32,788 nucleotides of DNA, taken from Parcubacteria group bacterium Gr01-1014_29. Lineage in GTDB: Bacteria; Patescibacteriota; Minisyncoccia; Ryanbacterales; 2-02-FULL-48-12. Under the pieces are notes generated by a model. That model was not told where the DNA came from. It saw nothing but the letters and a program-made list of their open reading frames with translations, and searched no databases. The position numbers and the translations under genes were made by a program. Shown in pieces: positions 1-8,838 of the stretch. The stretch spans positions 1 to 32,788 of the forward strand of contig VMFT01000012.1 of NCBI GenBank assembly GCA_007376195.1, in the 5' to 3' direction. Every line of letters begins with the position of its first letter. Position 1 is the first letter of the stretch.

Positions 1-9
1 TTTCATGAT

Positions 10-44
10 AAAAGCCGCGCCTGATTCAACAAGGTGCGGCTTTT
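10..44. terminator. Bidirectional intrinsic terminator
   Basis: A 13-bp stem (10-22 paired with 32-44, one G-T pair) closes a 9-nt loop. It is followed by TTTTTG on the plus strand and TTTTATC on the minus strand. It lies at the end of the leftward protease / kinase / regulator operon and should end that transcript. The stop codon of the last ORF (26-28) sits inside the loop. Confidence 0.8.
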
Positions 45-313
45 TGTATTGTACTCAATTTTGGGCTGGAAGGGGAGTTTCGTAATTCACAGTTAATAAG
101 CCCCATCCCAATGATAATTTGCGCGACCACCCCTAAAGTAATTGCCGCGATATAGAGCGGATGCATGCCGCGGTTGCTAAGATATTCGTCTACAAATGAT
201 ATCGAAACCGATAGCAGTACAAGAGGAATAAAAACACGATAGTGCGTCTGCAGAGCTTCCCATCCCGCGATCAACGCTTCCTGTATTGAGAATGGCGGCG
301 TTTGCATAAACAC
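26..313 (-). CDS. Small membrane protein, probably a truncated remnant
   Basis: This 95-residue ORF starts with GTG (313) overlapping the stop of the response regulator; an ATG at 307 would give a protein two residues shorter. It begins 'SIQEALIAGWEALQTHYR', which resembles the start of multi-pass membrane proteins common in Patescibacteria. Two hydrophobic segments follow (about 28-42 and 53-73). After 'GMGLIN' the sequence turns polar and stops within 20 residues, where I would expect the family to continue with more membrane segments. The last codons and the stop lie inside the terminator hairpin. It may be a 5' remnant of a longer gene, or a genuine short gene that merged with its terminator. 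Function is unknown. Confidence 0.5.
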   Translation of the reverse strand: MFMQTPPFSIQEALIAGWEALQTHYRVFIPLVLLSVSISFVDEYLSNRGMHPLYIAAITLGVVAQIIIGMGLINCELRNSPSSPKLSTIQKAAPC

Positions 314-696
314 TACCGCTTAAAATCCGTAATAACTTTTTTTACTCGCTTCACTATCTCGTCCAAATCCATACTTTTATGCACATAATCGCTTACCCAA
401 ACTTCCTTGGCTGCTTTTTCCGCTTCGGGAGTAAAGTCCTCATTCGTCAAAAATATAATTGGTATGTCTTTCGTCTTCGGTTCAGTTTTTAAACGGCGCG
501 CTATTGTATATCCATCTGTGACAGGCATCCTGATATCCAACAGTATCACAGCGGGCATAAACCGCCGCGCCATTTCCCGACCGGAATCGCCGTCATGCGC
601 ATACATAACCTCAAAACCAGCGCTTGCAAACTTTGCTCCAAAAAGCCGTTGGATAGCAGGGTCATCGTCAATGAGGAGAATATGATTATTCTTCAT
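313..696 (-). CDS. Single-domain response regulator (CheY-like receiver)
   Basis: A 127-residue receiver domain with no output domain. The acidic pocket is D10-D12, the phospho-acceptor is D54 in 'ILLDIRMP', the switch Thr is T84 in 'IIFLTNED', and the conserved Lys is K107 in 'DYVHKS'. All key residues are present, so it should be phosphorylated. Its ATG overlaps the end of the histidine kinase gene by 4 nt, so the two are translationally coupled and presumably cognate. With no DNA-binding domain, output must come through protein contact, or the protein acts as a phosphate sink or relay. The cytoplasm is the expected location. Family assignment is firm; the partner and output are inferred. 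Confidence 0.93.
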   Translation of the reverse strand: MKNNHILLIDDDPAIQRLFGAKFASAGFEVMYAHDGDSGREMARRFMPAVILLDIRMPVTDGYTIARRLKTEPKTKDIPIIFLTNEDFTPEAEKAAKEVWVSDYVHKSMDLDEIVKRVKKVITDFKR

Positions 697-2450
697 GAAG
701 ATAGTGTATCATTTCCTTTTGGAAGCGAAAAGCTGAATGTGGAACCTTTTCCTTCTTCCGAATGGAACCACACAGTTCCCTCCATGCGTTCAATGAGCTC
801 TTTTGTTATAAAAAGCCCGAGACCCGTACCTTGAAGACCGCTTTCCCGAGCCGCTGCGGTACGATAAAACTTCTCAAAAATTTTTCCTTGTTCGCTTTTT
901 GGTATACCAAAACCAACATCTGCTATATGAGTAACAACGCCGACATCTTTTGTTTCGTGGGAAATAGTAATAGTACCGCGTTCACGATTATATTTTATCG
1001 CATTCGTGACAAAGTTCATGATAACTTCTTTCAAGCGCACCGCGTCCGCTTGCACGATGAGCGCGTGCGTTGGGCGTTCATAGGATAGCGTCAAACGTTT
1101 TTCTTGCATCAGCGGCTTAATTCCCTCCCGTATCGTATCAATGCTTTCTCGTATATCCAGAGGAACAACCTGAATTTGTATCTTACCGGCTTCCGAACGC
1201 GCAATTTCCAAAAGATCATTTACCAGCTGCAATAGCTGCTCATTCGCTTTGTTCGCTTCCGTTAAGTATTCCCGCAATGTACCCGAAAATTTTCCAGCAT
1301 CTCCCTCCAGAATCATTGAGATATATCCTTTGATTACCGTTGTGGGCGCGCGAAGTTCATGCGCTGCGATAAACACAAACTCATTCTTGAGTTCCTGCAA
1401 GCGCTTGAGGCCTTTTGTCATAGCGCTAAACGCTTTCCCTAATTCTTCCAATTCATCGCCCGTAGAGATAAAAACACCTGATTCAAAATCGCCCTGTTCA
1501 ATGCGTCGAGCACCTGCTTCCAGGGAACGGATGGGGTATACAATGCGCGCTGCAAACAGAAAAGCGACGAACACCACTCCCAGCATGCTTGCAGCAACTA
1601 CAACAATAATTTGTTCACGGATATCATCAATAATGGTATCAACTTCCGCCAAGGGCCACTCTACTATCAATGTCCAACCCGCTAAGAGCACGCGCTTGGC
1701 GCCCGCAACAGCAGTGGTACTAAATATACTCTCATACCGATCTGTCTCGTCGAGTTGCGCAATGAGTGCCACTATATGTTCACCCGGTTTGACAGAACCA
1801 AATGATTCTGTTCCCACATAAACTCCACGATTGTCCGCAAGTACAATATAGCCAGTCTCGCCAAGCCGGTGAGCCGTCAATGAACGCACCAGCAGGCTCA
1901 AATCAATTTCCGCAATAACAACCTGTACCACCTCTTCTCCCGCACGTACAGGAGAAGCCATGACTACGTTCGGGCCCGTGGCGGTATAGTACACACTCCC
2001 TATATATGGCATGCCACTCAGCGCCGTTTTGAATGCCGGTAAATCTGAGACGTATAGAAGCGGCCCACCGCGCGGCGTGCGGGAAGCACGCGCCGTTTCT
2101 TTTCCTTCAGGAGAGACAAACAATACCTCGACAAACTCATCATGCTCGGCGCGCAATGCCTCTGCAAGCCGCGATTGCCACTGATCAATCCCCGGCGTAA
2201 TTTCTGCTGCATCAAGCGCCTCAAGCCGCACATCGAGAACGCCCATCAAATCAGAAAAAAATGTCGTCACTTCTTCTTCCTTTGCCCGCAATGTTTCGTG
2301 TTCTATTACAAGCACATCCTGGCGATGCGCTTGATCCAGCAGCACAAGCGTAATCCATCCCAGCAATAACGCGGGAATCGCCGCAAGCACTAAAAACAAA
2401 GAAAGAATCTTGTCGCGAAGCGGACTGGTAAAGAAAAAAAGGTGTTTCAT
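693..2450 (-). CDS. Membrane sensor histidine kinase (Cache-like sensor, HAMP, HisKA, HATPase)
   Basis: 585 residues. TM1 is at about 15-38 and TM2 at about 280-303. Between them lies a roughly 240-residue extracytoplasmic region with double-Cache character ('NVVMASPVR' 161-169, 'GYIVLADNRGVYVGT' 200-214). A HAMP linker (about 300-350) leads to HisKA, with phospho-accepting H364 in 'AAHELRAP'. The HATPase domain has an N box around N483, a G1 box 'DVGFGIP' at 511-517 and a G2 box 'GTGLGL' at 541-546, so the kinase looks complete. The gene overlaps the protease gene upstream (ATGA at 2447-2450) and the receiver gene downstream (693-696), so all three are coupled. The ligand is unknown. Its genomic partners suggest it senses something at the cell envelope or in the wall-bound surface protein; that is inference. 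Confidence 0.93.
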   Translation of the reverse strand: MKHLFFFTSPLRDKILSLFLVLAAIPALLLGWITLVLLDQAHRQDVLVIEHETLRAKEEEVTTFFSDLMGVLDVRLEALDAAEITPGIDQWQSRLAEALRAEHDEFVEVLFVSPEGKETARASRTPRGGPLLYVSDLPAFKTALSGMPYIGSVYYTATGPNVVMASPVRAGEEVVQVVIAEIDLSLLVRSLTAHRLGETGYIVLADNRGVYVGTESFGSVKPGEHIVALIAQLDETDRYESIFSTTAVAGAKRVLLAGWTLIVEWPLAEVDTIIDDIREQIIVVVAASMLGVVFVAFLFAARIVYPIRSLEAGARRIEQGDFESGVFISTGDELEELGKAFSAMTKGLKRLQELKNEFVFIAAHELRAPTTVIKGYISMILEGDAGKFSGTLREYLTEANKANEQLLQLVNDLLEIARSEAGKIQIQVVPLDIRESIDTIREGIKPLMQEKRLTLSYERPTHALIVQADAVRLKEVIMNFVTNAIKYNRERGTITISHETKDVGVVTHIADVGFGIPKSEQGKIFEKFYRTAAARESGLQGTGLGLFITKELIERMEGTVWFHSEEGKGSTFSFSLPKGNDTLSS

Positions 2451-3199
2451 ATGCCAAGAGCGGTTAGGGTTTCCGGAGAAAGATACGCCTCCTCAAGCGG
2501 CACACGCACCCGTCCCATGATATCCCGCGACTGTATCAGCTCAACATCGACCTCTAAACCGTCCGGGAACACTTTTTTTGCGGTTCGGTACCCGTCCGGC
2601 ACACCCAACGCATGATAAAATTCGTGCGCAAAGAACGTACTCGCAACATCACGCGTATCAGAACGTTCAAAAAAAATTCGCGATAGTAATGCCACATGTT
2701 TGCTTCCACCCGCTCCGACGCCTTCATACAACACCAGCAGTATTTTATACGGCGAGGCGGTATCTAATGATATCTTCAAACCGTCGAGTATTTCTTCTGC
2801 AACGGGGCGCAGCACTTGTGGATCGTTATGTTGAAGGAGATTTATATCATACGCCGCATGCGTTTCTCTTCCCACAACCGCTTGTGGGTGTATGGTATAG
2901 GTTACGCGGGAAGACCCCCGAAACTGAACATCATGGAATTTTTGCAAGCGCGCAAGTTCTCTCTCTAACAGCGTATGCCATACTTCAGTCGGAACAGGTG
3001 TTGCACCCTGCGGCACAAAATATACTGCCGTTACCTGAATATCAGCAGTCAACTCTACGGGATTATCATAGGCATGCGGCTGGGGAACAGTGAGCGCCGG
3101 AGGCGGAGAGACATCGGAAGACCCGACGAACATAATGAGAAAGACAAGTGCAGCGCCAATGAATCCTATGATGGCAATGACATATATGCGCATAGACAA
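2447..3199 (-). CDS. Membrane-anchored metzincin-type zinc metalloprotease (putative)
   Basis: 250 residues. One N-terminal hydrophobic segment (about 4-25) works as signal anchor, so the catalytic part should face outwards. The zinc site is 'HEFYHALGVPD' (192-202), which fits HExxHxxGxxD, the metzincin form seen in snapalysin-like enzymes where Asp replaces the third His. A likely Met-turn, 'DIMG' at 226-229 with M228, follows 26 residues later as in metzincins. The rest is not recognisable by eye. It sits 3 nt after the giant surface protein gene and overlaps the sensor kinase start by 4 nt. A role in processing the surface protein, or in making the kinase's signal, is plausible but inferred. 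Start could also be M3 (3193). Confidence 0.8.
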   Translation of the reverse strand: MSMRIYVIAIIGFIGAALVFLIMFVGSSDVSPPPALTVPQPHAYDNPVELTADIQVTAVYFVPQGATPVPTEVWHTLLERELARLQKFHDVQFRGSSRVTYTIHPQAVVGRETHAAYDINLLQHNDPQVLRPVAEEILDGLKISLDTASPYKILLVLYEGVGAGGSKHVALLSRIFFERSDTRDVASTFFAHEFYHALGVPDGYRTAKKVFPDGLEVDVELIQSRDIMGRVRVPLEEAYLSPETLTALGI

Positions 3200-3202
3200 A
3201 TC

Positions 3203-6200
3203 CTAAAATACTCGTGCTCCCAAAAGCACATTCATCTTCATGCGCGTGGAAGGTCCCACAAAACCGGTGCCAGCCGAAAGTCCTACCGGCAGAAGAATTT
3301 CTGCACGATATTTCTCTTGGAAACGAATAACGGCTTTCTGCGTCAGCGAACCGAAGTATCCCGTAATAAGTCCTTCTGGATAGACGCCCTCCTTCAACAA
3401 AAGCTGTTGGAGAAGAGTAACGTCGCTGCTTGTATTGTCGAGGGTGAGGTTTCTTTCAAATGAATCTTCGGCCGTTGATTTTGTTGCGGGTAGCGCTGAA
3501 CCTGTCGGCGTCCCCAAAAGTGTGTTTATCTTTGCACGTGTGGAAGGTCCCACAAAACCGGTGCCACCCGAAAGTCCTGCTGGCCGAAGAATTTCCGCCC
3601 GGTATTTCTCTTGGAAACGGACAACGGCTTTCCGCGTCAGAGAACCGAAATAGCCGGTTATTCTCCCTTCTGGATACACACCCTCTGCCAATAAAAGCTG
3701 CTGAAGAAGTGTAACATCAACACCTTCGTTTCCAAGAGTAAGATTACGTTCAAGTAGTATTAGCGACTGCGCTTGTCCAGACGGCAACGCGGCCACGCTC
3801 AACGGTGTCTCCCCCCCTGCCGAGGAAACCAATGCGGTTGCAGAAGTATTATCAGTGTTTGCTGACTCGTTTCCTGCCGCATCTACCGCACGTACAGTAT
3901 AGTAATAGAGAGTTCCTGCAACGAGATTCTTTGTATCGGTAAAGATATTTGTGAGAACCTCCACCGCTTGACTTATTCCCAGTTCCTGTGCCGAGAGCGA
4001 TCGATACACCTTGGCATGATGAAAGTCTGCTGACGGATTTATCCAGGTAAGCCCAATTCCTCCTATTGCAAGCGCCGTTGCAACAACCTTGGTGGGTGCG
4101 GCGGGCGGAGAAATATCGGCTGCTGCCACAATAGCAAAGCGGGTGAAATGATTTACCGATGCCGTAACCACCTGTTCCTCTTTATTCACTACAGAACTTT
4201 CAAGTGTCTTCCATGTGCCGTTCGCCTCATCCCAAAAACTCATGACAAGATCGTCCTCACGCGCCCCGAGAGCAATTACGTTCTCTTCCGTATACGGTAT
4301 TGTTACGGTTACATTGGTGTTAAACAGGGTAATCTGCTGACCCGTCTCATCGCGCGCCGCTAAATCATATGCCACACCGACCACTTTAACTTCGCCTTGC
4401 GAAGGCGCGCGCGTGTCCGGTGTTGCGCTGATACTAACAGAACCGGACAGAGATATCGCATTCGCGGACGCTACTATCGTAACACCGTCTTTCACTTCCA
4501 CAACAGTCGGCTCTGCGGCGCTAGATGTTTGTACCACCGCTTCGGCCAAATTTGCATATTTGGCAATATGAATATCCTGCATCACGTTTTCACTTCCCAC
4601 CTTGACCAGTATCTCATTTGATTTATAGAACGCGCCGGTAATCTCTCCTCCCGCAGCGATCGTCCATGTATCCGATGCTGTTACATTCAAGCGAAAGATG
4701 CCTTCGGGTCCGGAAAAAGTCTCTTGGTACCCACCCGTATTCGACCACCCCCAGACAAACATATTGGGAATGGGAGCATCCTCCAGAAAAACACTGCCAA
4801 TTATGGCAAGATCAGCTTTACGCATCTGTAAATCAAGCGTCTTTGTCTCTCCATCTGCAATGGTGATGGCAACTTCTTTTGAATTGATGAATCCGCGATC
4901 CGGCGCCACAAATGTTTTTATAAAGTAAGATCCTGCAGACACCGCGAGACGATATGTTCCATTCGCGTCAGTTTCGGTGCCGGCAACGATGGGATCTTTA
5001 AACTCTTCTGACTCGATCGCGCCGGAAAAGCTCGTTTTACTCACCCCCACAAATGCATTGAATACTCCTGTTCCTGTCGGATCCGTCACACGGCCCATCA
5101 GTACAGCACTCGCTTTCTTTACAACCAAGTCCTTCGTACCTGTTCCTCCCTCAGCCACGGTAACTTCCACGTTCGGTTCATGATGCGAGAGATAGCCGGA
5201 TGCAGGATCAATATCATATCCGAGATACCAGGACCCTGCGGCAACACGCAGTGTATACTGTCCTGTTTGAGGATTCACCAGCGTCTCCTGCCATGAACCC
5301 TTGCCAGTCGTTGCAAACACTTGTGCTTTGATACCCGTCACAACCGTTCCTTTCTCATCCTTGAGCGTACCGGTAATTGTTGCCGTGTTTTTGGCTACCC
5401 CTACCTTCACGGACGTTGTCTCTCCCGTGCGAAGTGTTACTGTTTGAGCCTCTCCTGCCGTATATGATGATTCGGGTGGAAGAAACACGAAGAGAGAATA
5501 AATCCCCGCGGGCGCTTTGAAAGAAAACACGCCGCGCTCAATCTGTCCGCCAAGTCCTCCGTTTTGTTCATACGACTGCGAAAGATTCGCAAACCCATAG
5601 AGGTTGGAAAGAACCGCCCCCGCGGAGTCAATAATAGTTCCGGAAATACCCGCATCCGCAACGCGCAGAGTAAAGTTTACCGTCGCCGAAACGCCGGATG
5701 AAATTGAAATACTTTTGGGCGGATCGGAGCTGTAGTAGTTTGTTGAGGGGTCGGCATACGCGTGCACCTCCCATGTTCCCGGCGTAACCAATATATCAAA
5801 GAAGCCAGTTGCATCGGTTTTTGCAGACGCATATCCGGATGCTGTTGGCATCCACGCGCTTACTTCAACGCCGCCTATGCCTTTTCCGTTTTCATCACGC
5901 ACAAACCCGTTGATGTGATCAGTTTTTTTAATGAGATATATCGTACCCGCATCTGCCGTTCCTCCCTTTGCTACGGTAACAGACGGAATGGAAGGCGCTG
6001 TAAATGAAGAATCTTGGCCCCATACAAAAATCTTGTAGGTACCCGCGGTGACGGATAGCCGGAATACGCCAGTAGAATCAACCGAGCCGCCGAAGCGCTG
6101 TCCATCAGAAGATTCCGCATTAGGGTACACGGCATCCCGCGGGGGCGGCGTGCCGTCCGGCAATAGAATCTTTCCCGTAATCGCGGCGTCCGTAGCAGTA

Positions 6201-8194
6201 ACTACAAAATTGAGAGACTTGGTCTCACCAGTGACATCATCCTTAAATGTAACAATACTCGGCTCTTGGCCATAACTCCATTGAGAAGTTTCGGACGTGG
6301 GGTGTACCGAAACTTCCCACGTGCCGCCGAGCACCTTGAGCGAATAATTCCCGGAACTCGTAGTCGGCACATCAACCCATTGCTGGGTGTTTTTATTAAA
6401 TGCTCCCACGGAAGCGTCGGTAACAAAACGGCCATCAGAATAGGTAACAGTTCCGGTGATTGTCTTAGTTGCCTCGACAAGAGTGATGGTACCGAGATTT
6501 TTCACCTCGCCGGAAGCAATGGTAACGCTCGGCAACTGCGGAGCAGCAAATGTTTTATCATTGCTCCAGATGGACATTGTATAGGTACCGGCGGGTACCG
6601 GGATACGAAAACCTCCGCTGGCATCCACCGAACCGTTAAACTCACCTCCTTCCGATGCCCGTAAACCAACCGAAACGGTATACGCTGGCAGCGGCGTGCC
6701 GTCAGGCTTAAGAATGGTGCCCCGCGCTTCAGCGTCTGCTTTTGTGACGGTAAACATAAGCGGTAGTGATTCTGCTGTTTCATCGTTTGCAAACGTGACA
6801 CCCGTAGGTTGTGCATTGTAATTCCATCCTGCAGATGGCGACGTGGGCCCCATCGAAACTTGCCAATAGCCGCCGGAAACATGAAGAGAAAAAGTGCCTG
6901 TGGAATCGACTTCGCCGTACACATTTTCTTTTGTTGAATCCCGAAATATGCTCACATAGGCATTCGTTACCGGCGTGCCGTCGGAATACTTCACCGAACC
7001 CATAATAGTTTTGGGCGCCGTTACCAGTGTAATAGTACCAACATCTTTCGTCTCGCCAGAAGCGACAGAAACTGACGGCACGGGGGACGCTATCAAAGAG
7101 GAATCCTGGAAATTAACAGAGACATTGTATGTGCCAGCGGCAACTTTTATCATAAATGATCCGTCCGTTGTAATGTTGCCGCCAAACCACGATCCGCCGG
7201 AACTCTGGAGATTTACATGTACCTTCATCATATCAGGAACACTGCCATCTTGTTTTAGTACCTTCCCTTTTATGGAGCTTTCAGTACGCACCACGGTAAA
7301 GGTAGCCGTTGTTTGTTCGGCAGTTTCGTCTTTTGAAAAAAGGACAGTCTTATTAGATTGATTATAACTCCATGTTGCTTCGGAGGTGGCAGGATATACA
7401 TACAGCTCCCATGAGCCGCCGGATACCGCAAGTGTATATGATCCATTGGATGCCGTTCCTGTTTCCTTGCTCTCATTTGTCTCCTTATTCCAGGCGCTTA
7501 CCTTTGCATCTGTTACTGCAGTGCCGTCTGCATACGTAACACTACCGGTGATAGTTTTTGTTAATACCGCCAACGAAACAAACACTATATTTGACTGCCC
7601 CGAACAGCCAGAAGAGTTGCAGGCAACAACATGGTATTCATACGAACCAACTGGAAGAGAAGGATCGTTATACATTTTCAACGAATACGGTTGTGTTGCA
7701 ATGAGTTCCCAGGAACCGCCATTCTTCCGACGATACATTTTAAACGTCTCGGTATTTGAGGCAGTATCGGTCCATATGAGACCTACATCTTTGCTCCCAG
7801 TAGCGACCGCTGCCGAAAGACCACCCGGTGTGGAGGGCGCGCCCAGAGAAGTGCTACCACTGCCGCTAGAACCAGATCCCGAAGAGCTTGAACTTGAATA
7901 AGAGCAATGATTAGTGCCGCTATCCCAAACACATCCAGATGTTGACGTACAACTCGCACTGCTGGTATATGAATCGCACCCCGCCTTACACGAATTGGTA
8001 GTGCTATCCCAATAATAACCTTGAGGACAGGAACTAGTAGTTCCGGTACTGCTGTCTGTCACGCATGAATTTGTAGCACTATCCCAATGATACCCCTGCG
8101 GGCAACTCATTGTACCTTCCGCGTTGATAAATGAAACCGCGACTACAAAGACAAAAACAATAAAACTTATATAAAAAACAAATCCTCGTTTCAT
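3203..8194 (-). CDS. Giant secreted wall-binding repeat protein
   Basis: 1663 residues. A signal peptide (about 1-25) is followed by Cys-rich 'CPQGYxWDSxTNSC' units (31-44, 56-69), a third variant (73-97) and a Ser/Gly linker. Next comes a fibronectin III domain (about 120-208). Three alternating pairs of carboxypeptidase-regulatory-like beta-sandwiches follow (about 213-755, period about 180 residues), then about five single, more divergent copies. A domain ending 'VNHFTRFAIV' (ZU5-like) comes before a second FN3 (about 1370-1465). Two near-identical peptidoglycan-binding-like modules (about 1481-1560 and 1579-1658) end the protein. This is a typical elongated adhesin-like stalk fixed to the wall at its C-terminus. 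It is the first gene of the protease / kinase / regulator operon. The ligand is unknown. ATG at 8194 is supported by the signal peptide. Confidence 0.9.
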   Translation of the reverse strand: MKRGFVFYISFIVFVFVVAVSFINAEGTMSCPQGYHWDSATNSCVTDSSTGTTSSCPQGYYWDSTTNSCKAGCDSYTSSASCTSTSGCVWDSGTNHCSYSSSSSSGSGSSGSGSTSLGAPSTPGGLSAAVATGSKDVGLIWTDTASNTETFKMYRRKNGGSWELIATQPYSLKMYNDPSLPVGSYEYHVVACNSSGCSGQSNIVFVSLAVLTKTITGSVTYADGTAVTDAKVSAWNKETNESKETGTASNGSYTLAVSGGSWELYVYPATSEATWSYNQSNKTVLFSKDETAEQTTATFTVVRTESSIKGKVLKQDGSVPDMMKVHVNLQSSGGSWFGGNITTDGSFMIKVAAGTYNVSVNFQDSSLIASPVPSVSVASGETKDVGTITLVTAPKTIMGSVKYSDGTPVTNAYVSIFRDSTKENVYGEVDSTGTFSLHVSGGYWQVSMGPTSPSAGWNYNAQPTGVTFANDETAESLPLMFTVTKADAEARGTILKPDGTPLPAYTVSVGLRASEGGEFNGSVDASGGFRIPVPAGTYTMSIWSNDKTFAAPQLPSVTIASGEVKNLGTITLVEATKTITGTVTYSDGRFVTDASVGAFNKNTQQWVDVPTTSSGNYSLKVLGGTWEVSVHPTSETSQWSYGQEPSIVTFKDDVTGETKSLNFVVTATDAAITGKILLPDGTPPPRDAVYPNAESSDGQRFGGSVDSTGVFRLSVTAGTYKIFVWGQDSSFTAPSIPSVTVAKGGTADAGTIYLIKKTDHINGFVRDENGKGIGGVEVSAWMPTASGYASAKTDATGFFDILVTPGTWEVHAYADPSTNYYSSDPPKSISISSGVSATVNFTLRVADAGISGTIIDSAGAVLSNLYGFANLSQSYEQNGGLGGQIERGVFSFKAPAGIYSLFVFLPPESSYTAGEAQTVTLRTGETTSVKVGVAKNTATITGTLKDEKGTVVTGIKAQVFATTGKGSWQETLVNPQTGQYTLRVAAGSWYLGYDIDPASGYLSHHEPNVEVTVAEGGTGTKDLVVKKASAVLMGRVTDPTGTGVFNAFVGVSKTSFSGAIESEEFKDPIVAGTETDANGTYRLAVSAGSYFIKTFVAPDRGFINSKEVAITIADGETKTLDLQMRKADLAIIGSVFLEDAPIPNMFVWGWSNTGGYQETFSGPEGIFRLNVTASDTWTIAAGGEITGAFYKSNEILVKVGSENVMQDIHIAKYANLAEAVVQTSSAAEPTVVEVKDGVTIVASANAISLSGSVSISATPDTRAPSQGEVKVVGVAYDLAARDETGQQITLFNTNVTVTIPYTEENVIALGAREDDLVMSFWDEANGTWKTLESSVVNKEEQVVTASVNHFTRFAIVAAADISPPAAPTKVVATALAIGGIGLTWINPSADFHHAKVYRSLSAQELGISQAVEVLTNIFTDTKNLVAGTLYYYTVRAVDAAGNESANTDNTSATALVSSAGGETPLSVAALPSGQAQSLILLERNLTLGNEGVDVTLLQQLLLAEGVYPEGRITGYFGSLTRKAVVRFQEKYRAEILRPAGLSGGTGFVGPSTRAKINTLLGTPTGSALPATKSTAEDSFERNLTLDNTSSDVTLLQQLLLKEGVYPEGLITGYFGSLTQKAVIRFQEKYRAEILLPVGLSAGTGFVGPSTRMKMNVLLGARVF
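3219..3753 (-). repeat. Tandem duplication of a peptidoglycan-binding-like module
   Basis: Copies at 3513-3753 and 3219-3459 are offset by exactly 294 nt and are highly alike in DNA and protein. Both encode 'NLTL.N...DVTLLQQLLL' followed by 'GVYPEG.ITGYFGSLT' and 'GFVGPSTR'. They form the C-terminus of the giant surface protein. Similarity at DNA level suggests recent duplication or gene conversion. Confidence 0.85.
5932..7558 (-). repeat. Three tandem two-domain repeats in the giant surface protein
   Basis: Three consecutive units of about 180 codons (starting near 7558, 7012 and 6469 on the minus strand). Each has a type-A domain ('TKTITGxVxYxDG..VTDA') and then a type-B domain ('KxDGT....', ending 'SVxxASGExKxxGTITLV'). 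Boundaries are approximate because they were read from the protein alignment by eye. Confidence 0.75.
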
Positions 8195-8206
8195 AAGAGA
8201 GTAATA

Positions 8207-8235
8207 TTAATATGTAATAAATAATAATTTGTTAA
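8207..8235 (-). promoter_or_regulatory. Candidate promoter of the giant surface protein operon
   Basis: On the minus strand, TTAACA (8235-8230) and TATTAA (8212-8207) are 17 nt apart. Initiation would fall about 6 nt before the ATG at 8194, giving an almost leaderless mRNA. The -10 matches the consensus at only 4 of 6 positions, and the region is AT-rich, so chance matches are possible. Confidence 0.3.
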
Positions 8236-8241
8236 TTTGTT

Positions 8242-8448
8242 TCATGTTGCTGTATATCCCAATTCTGCTATCGCTTTTACCAAATCTTCCTTTTTCACCT
8301 TTGCGGGATCAATTTCAAACACGCCCGTTTTCCCTTCATAACTCACTTCCGCCTTTGATACGCCATCCATCTGACTTGTTAACATTTGTATCCCCACCGC
8401 GCACGACCCGCAGTGCATGCCTTCAATATGTAGTTCTAGTTTTTGCAT
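8242..8448 (-). CDS. CopZ-like heavy-metal-associated (HMA) copper chaperone
   Basis: A 68-residue single HMA domain. The metal-binding loop is 'GMHCGSC' with C13 and C16, and the fold pattern (beta-alpha-beta-beta-alpha-beta, ending 'ELGYTAT') is complete. It should bind Cu(I) in the cytoplasm and pass it to the CopA ATPase encoded just upstream, whose own N-terminal HMA has the related loop 'GMHCASC'. It is the last gene of the copA transcript, 12 nt after the small membrane protein. Metal specificity is inferred from context. Confidence 0.9.
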   Translation of the reverse strand: MQKLELHIEGMHCGSCAVGIQMLTSQMDGVSKAEVSYEGKTGVFEIDPAKVKKEDLVKAIAELGYTAT

Positions 8449-8460
8449 ATTCTCTTAATA

Positions 8461-8838
8461 CTATTTAATAAGTATCTTTTTTACTCCATAAAAAATCATC
8501 ATACCTAATGCAAGAGATAAAAGAACAGCCAAGTCAAGCTCAAATCTGCCAGAACCAGGTAGTATGTCCCAACTGAACAAAAAACCATTCGGACTCGCCT
8601 CATCTAGAATAAAAACAATCCATGTAGGAAATGTCATTATAGCGCCGAACAAACCCACGTCTGTAGGATCTGCAAATGAAGGTCCGAATCCAAATGAATA
8701 AAGCCCCCATATTCCACCAAGGATAAGAAAGAAGGAAGTTTTTTTATATATTGCCATTATTTCAGATATATACGATAAGGTTGCATCAAACAACTTTTTT
8801 ATCTTCCGTCCCATCCCCTCGTTCCATCGGTGGTACAT
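8461..8838 (-). CDS. Small membrane protein between copA and the HMA chaperone
   Basis: 125 residues from the ATG at 8838, which overlaps the end of copA by 53 nt. In-frame ATGs at 8814 and 8757 give shorter forms, and the last avoids the overlap completely. There are two to three hydrophobic segments: one starting 'TSFFLILGGIWGLYSFGF', one around 'TFPTWIVFIL' and one around 'LAVLLSLALGMMIFY'. I do not recognise the family and see no metal-binding motif. Its position suggests co-transcription with copper export genes, but no function can be assigned. Confidence 0.65.
   Translation of the reverse strand: MYHRWNEGMGRKIKKLFDATLSYISEIMAIYKKTSFFLILGGIWGLYSFGFGPSFADPTDVGLFGAIMTFPTWIVFILDEASPNGFLFSWDILPGSGRFELDLAVLLSLALGMMIFYGVKKILIK

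Noticed and set aside
1249-1821. Plus-strand 190-residue frame
   Set aside because: Antisense to the well-supported histidine kinase.
3219-7558. CRISPR array
   Set aside because: The repeats are long, coding and tandem with no spacers; no array-like repeat was seen anywhere in the window.
7386-7901. Plus-strand 171-residue frame
   Set aside because: Antisense to FN3 and repeat domains of the giant surface protein.
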